DNA of 64,000 bases, taken from Paludibacteraceae bacterium (lineage in GTDB: Bacteria > Bacteroidota > Bacteroidia > Bacteroidales > Paludibacteraceae). Of this stretch, positions 7,459 through 18,100 are shown piece by piece (position 1 is the first letter of the stretch; each line of letters opens with the position of its first letter). Both the position numbers and the translations under genes were made by a program. The stretch is from assembly GCA_017454915.1 (NCBI GenBank), contig JAFTCC010000038.1:1-64000 (forward strand). Direction: 5' to 3'. The notes under the pieces are model-generated. The model saw only the letters and a program-made list of their open reading frames with translations. It was not told the DNA's origin and made no database searches.

Positions 7459-10400
7459 TTACTTAACAATTACCTTTTCGGCGTAGGGGCCTGCTTGAAG
7501 GATATATATGCCTTTGCTGACCATCATCTGAATTGAATAGCCGTTGGCAGCAGCCGTTTGCAACAATCTGCCCGAAATGTCAAACAGCCTAACTACTGTT
7601 CCTTTTTCGAGTCCGCTGACGATTATCTCATCTGTTCTTAGCTGGATACTATAGGCATTAGCCACTTCTTCGGCGGTGTCAGTAGTTGTTATATTTTGTC
7701 TGATAGCCATCTGCGGGGTTTCATCAGAAGTTTCGTCCTGCTTCTGCACTTGATACCTGTAGCCTTGTTGGTAAAGGTCGCTTGCGGGCAGAAGTGCAAC
7801 GACATAGTAATCAGACTCTTTCTTTGGTGCGGTATATTTGTCGAGGTTGATGTTATGGCTGAACACTCCGCCCTGAACAAGTAAGGCATCTGAGGTTGCT
7901 GCAGTATTGACAGCCTTGGGGAGAGCACCATTGCTTGACAACTTGTAGTAGCCTCCGTTGATTGTAGCTTTGGGTGCCACGGTTTCTGTCAGAGCCTTAT
8001 TGACATACACTCCAATGGCTGCTTTACCTTGTGTTGCCACATTGAATGTGCCGCCATTGATGACGACAGTTCCGGCGTCTGCCAAAAGTCCGTAGAGCTC
8101 CGTATTCACGGCCGTTCCATAAACACATACACCGATGGCATTGTTGGTGCTGGCGGTTACATTAACCGTTCCGCTATTGAATACTACATAGCCGTTAAAT
8201 ACTGTACCTTTGGTTTTACTTGGATTGCCACCGCCTACCCTAATGCCGTGAACATTAAGAGTGCCGTTGACGGTTATGACTGTTGCGCCCGTTACTTCAG
8301 TATAACCCCCGAGCACATAAAGTCCAAAAGCCGCGCCACCGGCTGTTTCGGTTACATTTACCTTTGTATCATTTATATAAGCATCGCCGTAAATCACAGT
8401 GCCATACGCACCATGTGACGCAACAGCATTGAGCGTGGCGTCCGTCAGGTGCAAGCGTTTGTCACTAATGACATAAACAGGTGTTGCACTTACACTTGCT
8501 GTCTGCGATGTGTACGCCATAGTGTTTTCCGCTTCAATCGTACAATGGGTAATAAACAAATCGCCCGCACTTGAATATATAGTTTTCAGCATTTTGTTAC
8601 GTGATGCCTTTGCCCTTATGACACCTGCCTTATTCTGACTATTATCAGTAATAGTGAAAGAGCCTGCGCTTCCATTATCAACAGATTTGAGATAAAGCAA
8701 GGAGTCGGCTGCGCCTTCCAACAAGTGTCCGTTGAGGTCAAGAGTGCAGTTAACACCATCGGTGGCAACAATAAGTTTTCTGTCTATTCCGGTTACATCA
8801 TCAAGCAGCCTGACTGTTGGCTCATTCAATTTATGCGCATAATCAAATGCTTTTTGAAGTGAGGAGAAGAATGCACGATGCCCGTCACCGTCAGAAACGA
8901 CAGCCATTGCATTGTCAATCTTGTACCTGTAACCTTGTTTATATTCTTCTGAGTTCTTTAGAAGTGCATTCACAAAATAAGTGCAATCTTTTGTAGGTGC
9001 GGTATATTTGGCGAGGTTGCCGCTCACACTGAAGCACCCGCCTTCAACAATCAGCGCTTCGTCGGTTGCGGCATTGTTGACTGCCTTTGCCGACTGCTTA
9101 CTTGTTATCATGAACATACCACCGTGTATCGCGGCACTTGGCACAGCAGACTCGGCAACGGATTTGTTAACATATACTCCGTAGGCTGTTTTTTCTGTTG
9201 CTGTCACATTGAATATGCCACCTTTGATTATAGCCTTACCCGCATCAGACAGTAGTCCGAAATTAGGGCTAAGAGCAGACGAACCATAAACGCAAACACC
9301 TATTGCATTTTTTTGAGCCGTCACATTGAAAGTGCCACCTTCTACCGTTATTTCCCCATTATATACTACTCCTGTTGTCTTGTTTGGTGTTCCACCACCT
9401 ACCCTGATTCCGTGTATGTTAGCTCCACCGTCAACATTGACAACAAGCGAGCCTCCTGCTGTGGTGTTCCCGCTTGGTATATATAGTCCGAAAGAGCTGC
9501 CAAAGGTAGCCCCCTGAACGGTAACCGTACCACCCGTCAATTTCGACAGGCCGTAGGATACAACACCATATGCGGCACGCTCGGCTTTGCACACTATAGA
9601 ACCGCCGGTCATGTTGAACTGCATCTGAGGACATACTTGCACTCCGACAGCACTCACTTTGCTGTTCGCGGCGGAATAAGCAAGGGTATTGAATGCCTCT
9701 ATTGTTCCGCCTTCGAGATTGAAGATACCGTCATAGACATAAACTGCGCGCAACACGCCATCGAGGTCAGCACTGACGCTTAACTTACCATTCTTGGAAC
9801 GACTGTTATCAGTAAGGACAAACGTGCAGGGTGCATCTGCTACGGACTTGATATACAACAATGAAGTTATTGCTCCGGCAATCTGATGGCCGTTCAAGTC
9901 AAGCGTACATATATGGTCGTTAACATTAGTCTTATATACAATGCGTTTGCTAAGGCCGGTAACATCTTTAAGCAGTCTTATTTCCGCTTCTTTATTTTTG
10001 GCCGCGAAGTCGAGAGCATTCTCAAGAGAGGGGAACTGCGTGCTTGTTCCATTCACAATAACCTCCGCCACATTGTCTGTCGAATACTGTTCCACCATTT
10101 TGCACAATGGGAACATCTGATAGAACCCGCCACTAATCGGACGAACCGCTGACAGGCTGTCATAAATAACTTGTATGGCATAGACGCTATCAGTCATCAA
10201 GTCTTCAAAATCGAAATCATATACGACTGTATGACCTGTTTCAATCCGTTTGCTACCCTCGTTGACTGCTTTCGAGCTAACCAACATCATCTCGCCCGTC
10301 GAAGTATCCTGTCGCAAGAGTTGGACAGCAACCGGATAAGACATCTCCTCGGTGCCAATGTTTTTAACTTTTATGTTTCCTGCAAGGGCATTGCCCTCTA

Positions 10401-12363
10401 TCTCACTACCCGAAAGCCCATAAATGCTGTAATCTGCAACTTGCAAAGCATGCGACACAGTAGGAGCCGGAACGCCGAATCCAAAGTCCGCAATAATATC
10501 ATTTTCGTTAAACTCCTTACTTGCAAGTAAATATACATCATATTTCCCTCCGAAGCGCGGTGTCATACCCAAGGTAATCCAAGCAGACTTGCCAGCCTCG
10601 ATGAAAACGGTTTGAGTATTGATGCGGTGTTCGTAACCATTGCTGGTAATTGAATGTAAGTAGAGAGCGTCATTGTACGTCGCAGTGCCGTTGTTTCTCA
10701 CAAGCGCATTGATGGTATATAAGGAATCCACTTGAAGAACGCCTGTTGTGTTGTATTCTACAACTTCAAGATTTACGACATTATCACCGCAGGTTGCATT
10801 GCCGTTCTCGTCTATAGTAACCGTTACTATCGCCCTATTTTGGTTGTAGTTAGGACTTATTATCCATTCCTCCGTACCGCTCACACGGCTTACAAAAGCC
10901 ACATTATAAACGCCTTTGTCAGATAGATTGATAGCTAATCCGTGAGTCTTTATAGAGGTGTTGGTGTAGGCGATACTTTCCTTCATATCAAGGATACGCT
11001 CTATCTCGCGACTATCGTTTAGCAGCGCTATCCCGATGTCAAAAGTGGTTGAGACAGTGGTATAGTTACGTGAACGATAGAAAAGACTGTCCGCTGTATT
11101 CCGCTGCAATTCCATCATAAGTCTTGCCGGCACAGGTTCTATCGTTTCTGTCGTAATACCCATGATAGCTCCCGACGAAAGAACATACCCGTCACGTGTA
11201 CTGCTGGCTCCCGTTTTGTCATTGTTGCGTGGATTGAGTACATCAAGCAGGAAATATCCATCATACGAGCCACCCCAACCCCAATTCACATGATAGTATC
11301 CGTCAGCATCGTATCCGTCCACAATGTAGGCATGTCCGCCGCTTGTGGTCGAACCATGATAGACAACAGGGCGATTTGATGCTAACTCATTATATATGAG
11401 TTCGTCCCACTCCTCACTCGTGAAGCTCTCTCGCTGTTGGTGAATCACACTCGCCGGATAACCGAAATAAGTCTTCAGAGCTGTTGCCACATAGTATGTA
11501 TAAGCCCCCGAACTACTCGGCGTATATTGCATCTTCACCGACTTGCCGGCATACATCATCAGATTGGCGATGGCAGTGTCCTGCTGCGGGGTGTGCTGGT
11601 GAAGGGTGTCATAATAATCAACGATATTATCCCAATCGATAAACAACTTATTGGGCAAGGCCGGAACAGTAATCTTTGTGCTCACGCCTTCATAAGTACC
11701 TGTGTATGTGTATTTTGGTATGGCTTTTATTGTGTAATCGGGATAGCGATAATGCGACATTGCCATCGTCATTGCCGTAGCCACACATCCGGTTACGCTT
11801 CTTTTGCCTGTCTCAAGATATTCAGGACAAGTAAGGTTATATGGCTCGCGTTGATACCATTGGGCTGTAATAAATGGTTCAATGGCAGGGTGGTCGGAAC
11901 TAAGTCCCTGACTATGACGTTGTTTGAGTATTGGTCCTCCAGCATTATCGTATTGTTCTACGAGTATCGCGTAATCATCTAACCACGCTTCCAATGCCGG
12001 TGGCAACAACTCTTCGTCACTATGCCCAAACGGCTGTTTGTCTATTGAATAACCTAATATCGCAGGCAACCTGTCATCAGCAGCGGCAATAACCGTCACT
12101 ACAGGATTATCAGAAGCGCTTGCCAATGCCGAACCACTGCCGGAACGAAAGATGTAATACACATCTTGCTGACTTGCAGCGCCTTGCATGTTGCGACCAA
12201 CTTTTCGTCGTGCGATTTTTGCATGCCTGAACGAGACTGGACGATTATAATTTCTGGTTTGCATAAAAGTCTCTGCCGATTGGCGAGCCTCTTCAATACT
12301 TATACGATTGGCAAACAAGACTGCCGGCAATACCAAAAACAATAAGAGGAAAAGTTTTTTCAT
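7459..12363 (-). CDS. C10-family (streptopain-type) secreted cysteine protease with duplicated repeat modules and T9SS sorting domain
   Basis: 1634 residues. Signal peptide 1-18 (cleavage after LFA). Residues 19-140 resemble the inhibitory propeptide of streptopain-type proteases. The C10 catalytic domain spans about 160-385, with Cys193 in TGCVATAMTM and His344 in SGGHAYIVDGY, then WGWGGSYDGYFLL. Residues about 390-765 are beta-sandwich-like. Two homologous modules follow (about 767-1150 and 1152-1540), rich in GGTFNV and LDLNGH phrases, typical of a right-handed beta-helix. Residues 1555-1634 form a type IX sorting domain ending in YAEKVIVK. The protein is predicted to be secreted through the outer membrane and attached or released there. 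Substrate unknown. Confidence 0.9.
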   Translation of the reverse strand: MKKLFLLLFLVLPAVLFANRISIEEARQSAETFMQTRNYNRPVSFRHAKIARRKVGRNMQGAASQQDVYYIFRSGSGSALASASDNPVVTVIAAADDRLPAILGYSIDKQPFGHSDEELLPPALEAWLDDYAILVEQYDNAGGPILKQRHSQGLSSDHPAIEPFITAQWYQREPYNLTCPEYLETGKRSVTGCVATAMTMAMSHYRYPDYTIKAIPKYTYTGTYEGVSTKITVPALPNKLFIDWDNIVDYYDTLHQHTPQQDTAIANLMMYAGKSVKMQYTPSSSGAYTYYVATALKTYFGYPASVIHQQRESFTSEEWDELIYNELASNRPVVYHGSTTSGGHAYIVDGYDADGYYHVNWGWGGSYDGYFLLDVLNPRNNDKTGASSTRDGYVLSSGAIMGITTETIEPVPARLMMELQRNTADSLFYRSRNYTTVSTTFDIGIALLNDSREIERILDMKESIAYTNTSIKTHGLAINLSDKGVYNVAFVSRVSGTEEWIISPNYNQNRAIVTVTIDENGNATCGDNVVNLEVVEYNTTGVLQVDSLYTINALVRNNGTATYNDALYLHSITSNGYEHRINTQTVFIEAGKSAWITLGMTPRFGGKYDVYLLASKEFNENDIIADFGFGVPAPTVSHALQVADYSIYGLSGSEIEGNALAGNIKVKNIGTEEMSYPVAVQLLRQDTSTGEMMLVSSKAVNEGSKRIETGHTVVYDFDFEDLMTDSVYAIQVIYDSLSAVRPISGGFYQMFPLCKMVEQYSTDNVAEVIVNGTSTQFPSLENALDFAAKNKEAEIRLLKDVTGLSKRIVYKTNVNDHICTLDLNGHQIAGAITSLLYIKSVADAPCTFVLTDNSRSKNGKLSVSADLDGVLRAVYVYDGIFNLEGGTIEAFNTLAYSAANSKVSAVGVQVCPQMQFNMTGGSIVCKAERAAYGVVSYGLSKLTGGTVTVQGATFGSSFGLYIPSGNTTAGGSLVVNVDGGANIHGIRVGGGTPNKTTGVVYNGEITVEGGTFNVTAQKNAIGVCVYGSSALSPNFGLLSDAGKAIIKGGIFNVTATEKTAYGVYVNKSVAESAVPSAAIHGGMFMITSKQSAKAVNNAATDEALIVEGGCFSVSGNLAKYTAPTKDCTYFVNALLKNSEEYKQGYRYKIDNAMAVVSDGDGHRAFFSSLQKAFDYAHKLNEPTVRLLDDVTGIDRKLIVATDGVNCTLDLNGHLLEGAADSLLYLKSVDNGSAGSFTITDNSQNKAGVIRAKASRNKMLKTIYSSAGDLFITHCTIEAENTMAYTSQTASVSATPVYVISDKRLHLTDATLNAVASHGAYGTVIYGDAYINDTKVNVTETAGGAAFGLYVLGGYTEVTGATVITVNGTLNVHGIRVGGGNPSKTKGTVFNGYVVFNSGTVNVTASTNNAIGVCVYGTAVNTELYGLLADAGTVVINGGTFNVATQGKAAIGVYVNKALTETVAPKATINGGYYKLSSNGALPKAVNTAATSDALLVQGGVFSHNINLDKYTAPKKESDYYVVALLPASDLYQQGYRYQVQKQDETSDETPQMAIRQNITTTDTAEEVANAYSIQLRTDEIIVSGLEKGTVVRLFDISGRLLQTAAANGYSIQMMVSKGIYILQAGPYAEKVIVK
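7745..10062. repeat. Internal duplication in the protease gene (two modules of about 1.16 kb)
   Basis: The protein segments encoded by about 8907-10062 and 7745-8905 align along their length. Both run from a SLQKAFD or SLENALDF start, through LDLNGH, IHGIRVGGG or VHGIRVGGG, and NAIGVCVYG, to KYTAP and GYRY endings. Divergence is considerable, so the duplication is old. Confidence 0.85.
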
Positions 12364-12864
12364 ATATATGAGTTTATATTTTCTAAGTTTAACTTTTAGG
12401 AAGCGTAATATCTACCGTATGCCTGCGCTTACGCGTTGTTATTCGTTCGCTTTTATTTTTAGGAAGACATCTTCGCTATAGCGTCAGGCGCGGGAAGCGA
12501 CACAGTTCTATTGTTGTGGTAACATACACAATAGACAATGACGAGTGTCAGTTGGTTTTCATGATGCAAGTGTGCAAAATTTGTACAAAGATACGCTTTT
12601 TGTGACAGATATGCAAGGAATTACACATTTTATCGCTGATTTTCATCACGCCACACTCGCACTCTACACCCTTACGACGTGCAACACACATCGGGTGATC
12701 CTTTAACCCGAACCAGTCATTAGCATTTACATTTAGAGTTTTATTATTGAGCAGATTTGTGCCTTGGAGCAAAGAAATTATGCGGGCATAATGACCAAGC
12801 GAAAGTATAAAGATACCCAAAAGAAAAGACTGGACTAATGGCCGATTCGGGTTTAATTTTTGTC
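12364..12864. other. Intergenic stretch upstream of the protease gene
   Basis: About 500 bp without a convincing gene. A 90-codon minus-strand frame (12548-12820) has no recognisable features and would overlap the promoter candidate at 12586-12617. A leader of about 215 nt is implied between that promoter and the start codon. No defined structure was recognised in it. Confidence 0.5.
12586..12617 (-). promoter_or_regulatory. Candidate promoter of the protease gene
   Basis: On the minus strand CTTG (12617-12614) is followed after 20 nt by TATCTTTG (12593-12586). The -7 box fits the Bacteroidetes consensus and the -33 box differs by one base. Confidence 0.5.
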
Positions 12865-12898
12865 AAAAAAAAACTGCCTCGCAGTGAGCAAGACAGTT
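12865..12898 (-). terminator. Terminator downstream of the Tyr/Trp-rich protein gene
   Basis: AACTGCCT (12872-12879) pairs with AGACAGTT (12891-12898) with one G-U pair, flanked by A runs on the plus strand, giving U runs on the minus strand. Stem and loop are nearly the same as at 7401-7432. The flanking T run also makes it usable in the opposite direction. Confidence 0.75.
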
Positions 12899-13000
12899 TT
12901 TTTATATAAGATGATTAGTTAGTCAATAATCAGTCTGGTAAACGGATTTGGTTTGACAGGTCAGGTCGTTTGGACTTACCTTGAGATTTAGGAATTGACA

Positions 13001-14434
13001 TTAGCGTCTTCCTGTTCCGCCGCCGTGGCCGCCGCCGCTATGTCCGCCACCGCTATATCCGCCCCCTCCTGAGTAGCCGCCTCCTGAGAAGCCACCTGAG
13101 CTGCGACCGCCGCCACTGAAGCTGCCTGAGGAACTGCTGCGTGATGCTCCGCTGAAACTGCTTGAGCCTGCGCTGCGGCTACCTGATGAGTAGCTCCCAC
13201 TATAGCTTGACGATGTGCCGCGCGTGCCGCTGCTAAAACTGCTTGAGCCTGCGCTGCGGCTGCCTGATGAGTAGTTGCCACTATAGCTTGACGAAGTGCC
13301 ACGGCTGCCGGTGCTGTAACTGGTGGAGGTGCCACGGCCGCCGGTTGTTGCTACGCCGCTGCGTGAGCCGGTGCTGTAACTGGTGGAGGTGCCACGGCTG
13401 CCGGTTGTTGCTACGCCACTGCGTGAGCCGGTGCTGTAACTGGTGGAGGTGCCACGGCTGCCGGTTGTTGCTACGCCACTGCGTGAGCCGGTGCTGTAAC
13501 TGGTGGAGGTGCCACGGCCGCCGGTTGTTGCTACGCCACTGCGTGAGCCGGTATTATAACGAGTTGCCGTGTTGCCACCGCGAGATGCATTGAAATCGCT
13601 TTGCGAACGCACCATGCGCCCTGCTGTCTGCTGTTGTGCTCTACCGCCCTGTCCGCCCGATGATAGTGTACGGTTGGTGATAGTGCGGTTGGGAACTATG
13701 TCACGGCTATTATGCAGTCCTTCATTGCGCTGCGCGAACGAGCGTTCGGGCTGACGTGTAGCGAGGTCATTACGCGAAACATGATTGTGCATGTCCTCAA
13801 ATCCGCGTCTGTGATGCGGTACGTAGCGGTAACTGCAGAAGTGGTGATGACGATGGAAAGCGTTGATGTGCCACCAGTAGTCAGCCACTGCCCAACATCT
13901 GAACGGACTCCAATAGGTGGGCCAGAAGCCCCAGTAGTAAGGTGAAACCCAATAACTGTAGTAGGGACGCCAGAAATAGTCATAAATCACCGGAACATGG
14001 AGGTAAACCGGCTCTATTATATAACTGGGACCGTAGATGTATGCGTCACCAACGATTTGAACAACGGTCTGACCTGATGCGCGGTCTTTTTCAACCATGA
14101 TTGATGCCACATCCTGAAAGATGTCCTGTGCAAGAACTGCCTGAATAACGACGAGCCTTTTGTCGCCCTCACCGGTTTCCACAACGCGGAGGTAGTCAAC
14201 TTCACCGTCACCATTGAGGTCGAGGTTGTTGATGCGACTTTCGTAGTCGTTGAGGGCACGCTCAAATTGTTCCAGGTCTGACGACTGCCCGAACACAGTA
14301 GCTACGGCTTTGAGGTCGAGGTTTTGGCTGATGTCCTCGCTTTGTGCGTTAACGGTGATGGTCTCGTCCGCCCATGCACCTGCACTCATTGTTAACATGG
14401 CGGCTAAAAGCCAAAGAGTTAAACGTGTTTTCAT
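13001..14434 (-). CDS. Exported Tyr/Trp-rich protein with Gly/Ser/Thr tandem repeats
   Basis: 477 residues with signal peptide 1-22 (ends AGAWA). The conserved part (about 35-130) contains LDLNGDGEVDYLRVVE (71-86), a calcium-loop-like phrase typical of a Bacteroidetes family of unknown function. Residues about 140-185 are extremely rich in Tyr, Trp and Pro, followed by a His-rich segment. From about 292 to 372 there are four 20-residue repeats (GSRSGVATTG, RGTSTSYST), then a Gly/Ser tail (GGGYSGGGHSGGG). The low-complexity tail suggests a surface or periplasmic structural role. No promoter was found upstream, although the divergent lipoprotein gene has one. Confidence 0.75.
   Translation of the reverse strand: MKTRLTLWLLAAMLTMSAGAWADETITVNAQSEDISQNLDLKAVATVFGQSSDLEQFERALNDYESRINNLDLNGDGEVDYLRVVETGEGDKRLVVIQAVLAQDIFQDVASIMVEKDRASGQTVVQIVGDAYIYGPSYIIEPVYLHVPVIYDYFWRPYYSYWVSPYYWGFWPTYWSPFRCWAVADYWWHINAFHRHHHFCSYRYVPHHRRGFEDMHNHVSRNDLATRQPERSFAQRNEGLHNSRDIVPNRTITNRTLSSGGQGGRAQQQTAGRMVRSQSDFNASRGGNTATRYNTGSRSGVATTGGRGTSTSYSTGSRSGVATTGSRGTSTSYSTGSRSGVATTGSRGTSTSYSTGSRSGVATTGGRGTSTSYSTGSRGTSSSYSGNYSSGSRSAGSSSFSSGTRGTSSSYSGSYSSGSRSAGSSSFSGASRSSSSGSFSGGGRSSGGFSGGGYSGGGGYSGGGHSGGGHGGGTGRR
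13318..13557. repeat. 60-bp tandem repeat, four copies
   Basis: Four successive 60-bp units are almost identical, with differences only at single positions such as GCCACGGCCG versus GCCACGGCTG. Each encodes 20 residues of the exported protein, so copy-number change would keep the frame. The spacer-free array is coding repeat, not CRISPR. Confidence 0.9.
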
Positions 14435-14518
14435 AACCGTAATTTTTTATAGGGTTAAACATTACATTGTTTTTATATGGGAAATGCAAGTTTTATGCCA
14501 AAAAAAACGGAACATAGG

Positions 14519-14550
14519 TTTGGCTGTTTGCGTAATAATTTGTAACTTTG
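14519..14550 (+). promoter_or_regulatory. Promoter of the lipoprotein gene
   Basis: TTTG (14519-14522), 20 nt, then TAACTTTG (14543-14550): an exact match to the Bacteroidetes housekeeping promoter, 25 nt before the start codon. Confidence 0.8.
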
Positions 14551-14575
14551 CGATTGGTTTAAACTATAATCTATT

Positions 14576-15037
14576 ATGAAAAAGTTATTATTTTTTGCCA
14601 TTGCGACAGTTTTGACGCTTGCGATGGCATCTTGCAGCAAAAAAGACAGCACAGAAGACCCGTCGTATAACCTCGTAGGCTCATGGTCATTGACAGAAGC
14701 AAAAGCCACCCTCGGTCAGGGCGGCAACCAAATACCGCTCTCTGCCAGCAGTGTGGTGCTCAAAGAAGACCATAGTGGTGAAATCGCATACAAGAACCTC
14801 TTCGGTACCAACGAGACAGCCTTGTTCGCATGGTCAGTGGAAGGAAGCCAGCTTGTACTTAACGACTCTAACAACGAACTTGCTAAATTGTTCGTAGGCC
14901 TCAGTGTTCCATCGCCGCTCAAGTTTGACATCAAGAACTACAGCGACAACGGCTTTGACGTTGCGACCTCATTTACCGCTAAGCAGGGCGACAAAGATGT
15001 CGTAATCGCCCTTACCGGTCATTTCACAAGGAAATAA
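14576..15037 (+). CDS. Lipocalin-like lipoprotein
   Basis: 153 residues. The signal ends in a lipobox, LAMASC, with the lipidated Cys at 20 followed by SKKDS. The mature part begins YNLVGSWSLTEAK and has alternating short strands (VVLKEDHSGEIAY, FAWSVEGSQLVLND, ALTGHF), a pattern of small lipocalin-like Bacteroidetes lipoproteins. The function is unknown; these proteins commonly sit in the outer membrane. It forms its own transcription unit, with a promoter at 14519-14550 and a terminator at 15061-15103. Confidence 0.75.
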   Translation: MKKLLFFAIATVLTLAMASCSKKDSTEDPSYNLVGSWSLTEAKATLGQGGNQIPLSASSVVLKEDHSGEIAYKNLFGTNETALFAWSVEGSQLVLNDSNNELAKLFVGLSVPSPLKFDIKNYSDNGFDVATSFTAKQGDKDVVIALTGHFTRK

Positions 15038-15060
15038 GCCTATCTTCAAAACAGAAAAGC

Positions 15061-15103
15061 AACCGCATTGGCATGCCGGCAAGAGTATGCTAATGCGGTT
15101 TTT
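15061..15103 (+). terminator. Terminator of the lipoprotein gene
   Basis: AACCGCATT (15061-15069) pairs with AATGCGGTT (15092-15100), extended by GCAT/ATGC, and is followed by a short T run. Confidence 0.8.
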
Positions 15104-15130
15104 CATAAAAGCACGTAAAAACAGCTAAAT

Positions 15131-18100
15131 ATGTCATCAACCAAACAACTACGGATATACAAGGCCTCGGCAGGTTCGGGCAAGACGTTCACCATGGCCC
15201 GGGAGTACATCAGACTACTGTTTGGCAGCAGACTTGCGCATCCTCACGAGCATATCCTCGCCATCACCTTCACCAACAAGGCTACGGCAGAAATGAAGAA
15301 CAGGATACTCGATATGCTTGATGAGATAAGAAATGGCGCGGATGCTCAAAAAGACTTCATCGAACTGCTGGCGCACGAAAACAGCATGAAACCCAGCGAG
15401 GTAGAGCAAAAGGCGCAAAGCCTCTACGCCGACATTTTATGCGGTTACGATGACTTCATGATTTCAACCATCGACTCGTTTTTCGTCCGCATCATCCGCA
15501 GTTGCGCCTACGAGTTGGGCATAGCAGATGACATGACTGTGCAGATTGACACCCAAGACATAATTACACAAGCTGTCAACAAAGTGTTCTTGTCGCTCAA
15601 TGCGCAGGAAGGGAAAGAACTGCTTGAATGGTTCAAGAAATACAGCATTGAGCGACTGCAGCACGAAGAGACGTGGAACGTAAGAAAACTGCTCAAAAAC
15701 GTCGCCAGCCAACTCACGTCGGAAAAATACAAGGCCACGATGGGCAAGCACCCAACCCCGACGATAGACGATGTGGAACAATACAGCAAAATGCTGCGCC
15801 AAATTTGCGACTCATGGATTGGCGACCTGAAAGATAAGGCAAAAGAAGCGCTGAGCATGATAAACAACGCAGGACTAAGCACAGAGGACTTCAGCGGAGG
15901 CAAAAACAGTGGGTTGGGAGTGCTGCAGAAGATAATTGACGGCGAGAAAAAAAGCATTAAAGAAGGACTCAAAACAAAAGTCAAGGGTTATATAGAAGAC
16001 CACAGTTCGGCAGCCGCCAAGACTTCTAAAAAAAGAAACGAAATCATTATTCTGATGGACTCCGGGCTGGGCGACGTGCTGATGGCGATAGACGACATGT
16101 ATGGCACACGCGCCAAAGAATACCTGACCGCCAAAGCCATCCTCAAAAACGTCACCCTTGTGACACTCTTGGCTCACATCGAAAAGCAATACCGCGAATT
16201 GGCGAGCGAGGGACGCAAGATGATGCTGGAAAACAACGGCGAACTAATCAGGAAAATCATCTCTAACACCGATGTGCCATTCGTCTATGAGAAACTGGGC
16301 GTGTGGCTCCACAACTACATGATAGATGAGTTTCAGGACACATCGGACCTGCAATGGTCCAATTTGCGGCCTCTGTTGCTCGAAAGCCTTGGCAAAGGGC
16401 ACAAAAACATGCTTGTCGGAGACGTCAAGCAGAGCATATTCAGGTGGCGCAACAGCAATTGGCACCTCATGGCAGACGAAATTCCTAATGACCCTGAGTT
16501 CAGCAAGCACTTAGACACCCAACTGCCGCCACTCACCACCAACTGGCGCAGCCGCAAGTCTATTGTGGCATTCAACAACAGGCTGTTCGCTCACCTGAAC
16601 GACGATGTTGAGAACCTCAACGGCAACTACAGCGACGTGTGCCAAAACGTAAGCCCCAAGAACGAACAAAAACCTGAGGGATTGGTGAGTATCAAATTCA
16701 ACCCTGTGGTTAAATCGAGCAGCAAACCTTATGTCCCTGAAGAGGATAACGAGGACACAGAAGACATGGGCGAAGAAATCAGATGGCTGATTGAGCACAT
16801 AAAAGATTGCCAACGCCGCGGAGCAAAGCTTAACGACATGGCTATTTTGGTCAGACGCAACACAGAAGGTTCAGAAATAGCACAGGCATTAACCAGTAAC
16901 GGCATTTCCGTTACGTCGCCCAACGCACTGCTTCTCACACAATCACCCGCTGTGGTTTTCATCAACGCCCTATTGTCATACATCGCATTTCCGGACCCTG
17001 CCGTAAAACACACGCTACTGACCATCTATGCACGACACGCTCTTAAATTGGGCATTGAAGAAAGCATTGACTACGCATGGAAGCACCAGCAGGACGACAT
17101 TGACTCAGTGCTGAACATCAACACAGTGCAACTCTCTCACACTGCCATCCACGAAATGGTGCTGGACATGTACCATCAAATGCGGCTTGACGAATGGGAC
17201 AGCAACACGACACCGCACCTGCTGGCATTCATTGACACTGTGGAAGATGTCGCACCTACAGTAACATACAGCCTCACCAAATTTGTCAAGTGGTGGGAAG
17301 ACCACAAAAACACTTTGTTTGTTCCGCTGCCTGACCACGATGCTGTGCAAATCATGACCATTCACAAAGCCAAAGGATTAGCCTTCCCTATCGTTTTTGT
17401 GCCATTATGCCATTGGAGCACACAAGCAGTTCACAATGAAGAAATGCTTTGGCTGAGCACAGACAAATTAAACAAACCATTCAACACACTGCCTGTGGTG
17501 CCAGTCTTGCTCAACGACTGCAAAGACACCAACCTTGAGCCTGAACTACAGGCCGAACTTAATGAAAAACTAACCGACGCAATCAACGAATTATACGTCG
17601 CATTCACACGCCCGCAGTGCGAGCTGTACGCCTTTTCAAACATTGAGTTGGACAAAAATCACGTGCTCAAGCAAAACACATATGCCACCGTGGGCAATCT
17701 GCTTTACGATTTTGTGAGCAACTTGAGTGGCTATGAGAGTACACTGACAACCACACACCACGAGCTAAAGTCAACATTTGCCCAGATAGGCATCAGCGTC
17801 AGCATCAACAAAGACGCAGATTGGACCGACAGCGCCGAGTTTGGCAAACCTGTTGACACGTTTGACACCGACAACACAAGCCAACAGCCATACGTAATGG
17901 TGGACATAGCAAGTGTCAAGACTGACCACGAAACAATCGTCAGCAACTCCGCACTCCTGAATGCCGGCAAATTTCAAGGTCTCAAATTCCAGCCCCACAT
18001 CGCGGGTATGCCCCTTACTGATGATGATGACGATGCAATAACCGACATCGACAAACTTCCCAAAGGCGAAAACGGAAACCCGTGGCTCAACTATGGACTG

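Noticed and set aside
12548-12820. 90-codon minus-strand frame
   Set aside because: No signal peptide, domain or family-like composition, and it overlaps a better supported promoter for the protease gene.
12988-13335. 115-codon Ala-rich frame and other frames across the Gly/Ser-rich gene
   Set aside because: They are by-products of the GC-rich repeats of the 477-residue exported protein in a shifted frame.
13318-13557. Regular 60-bp repeats as a CRISPR array
   Set aside because: There are no spacers, the repeat keeps an open coding frame and no cas gene is nearby.
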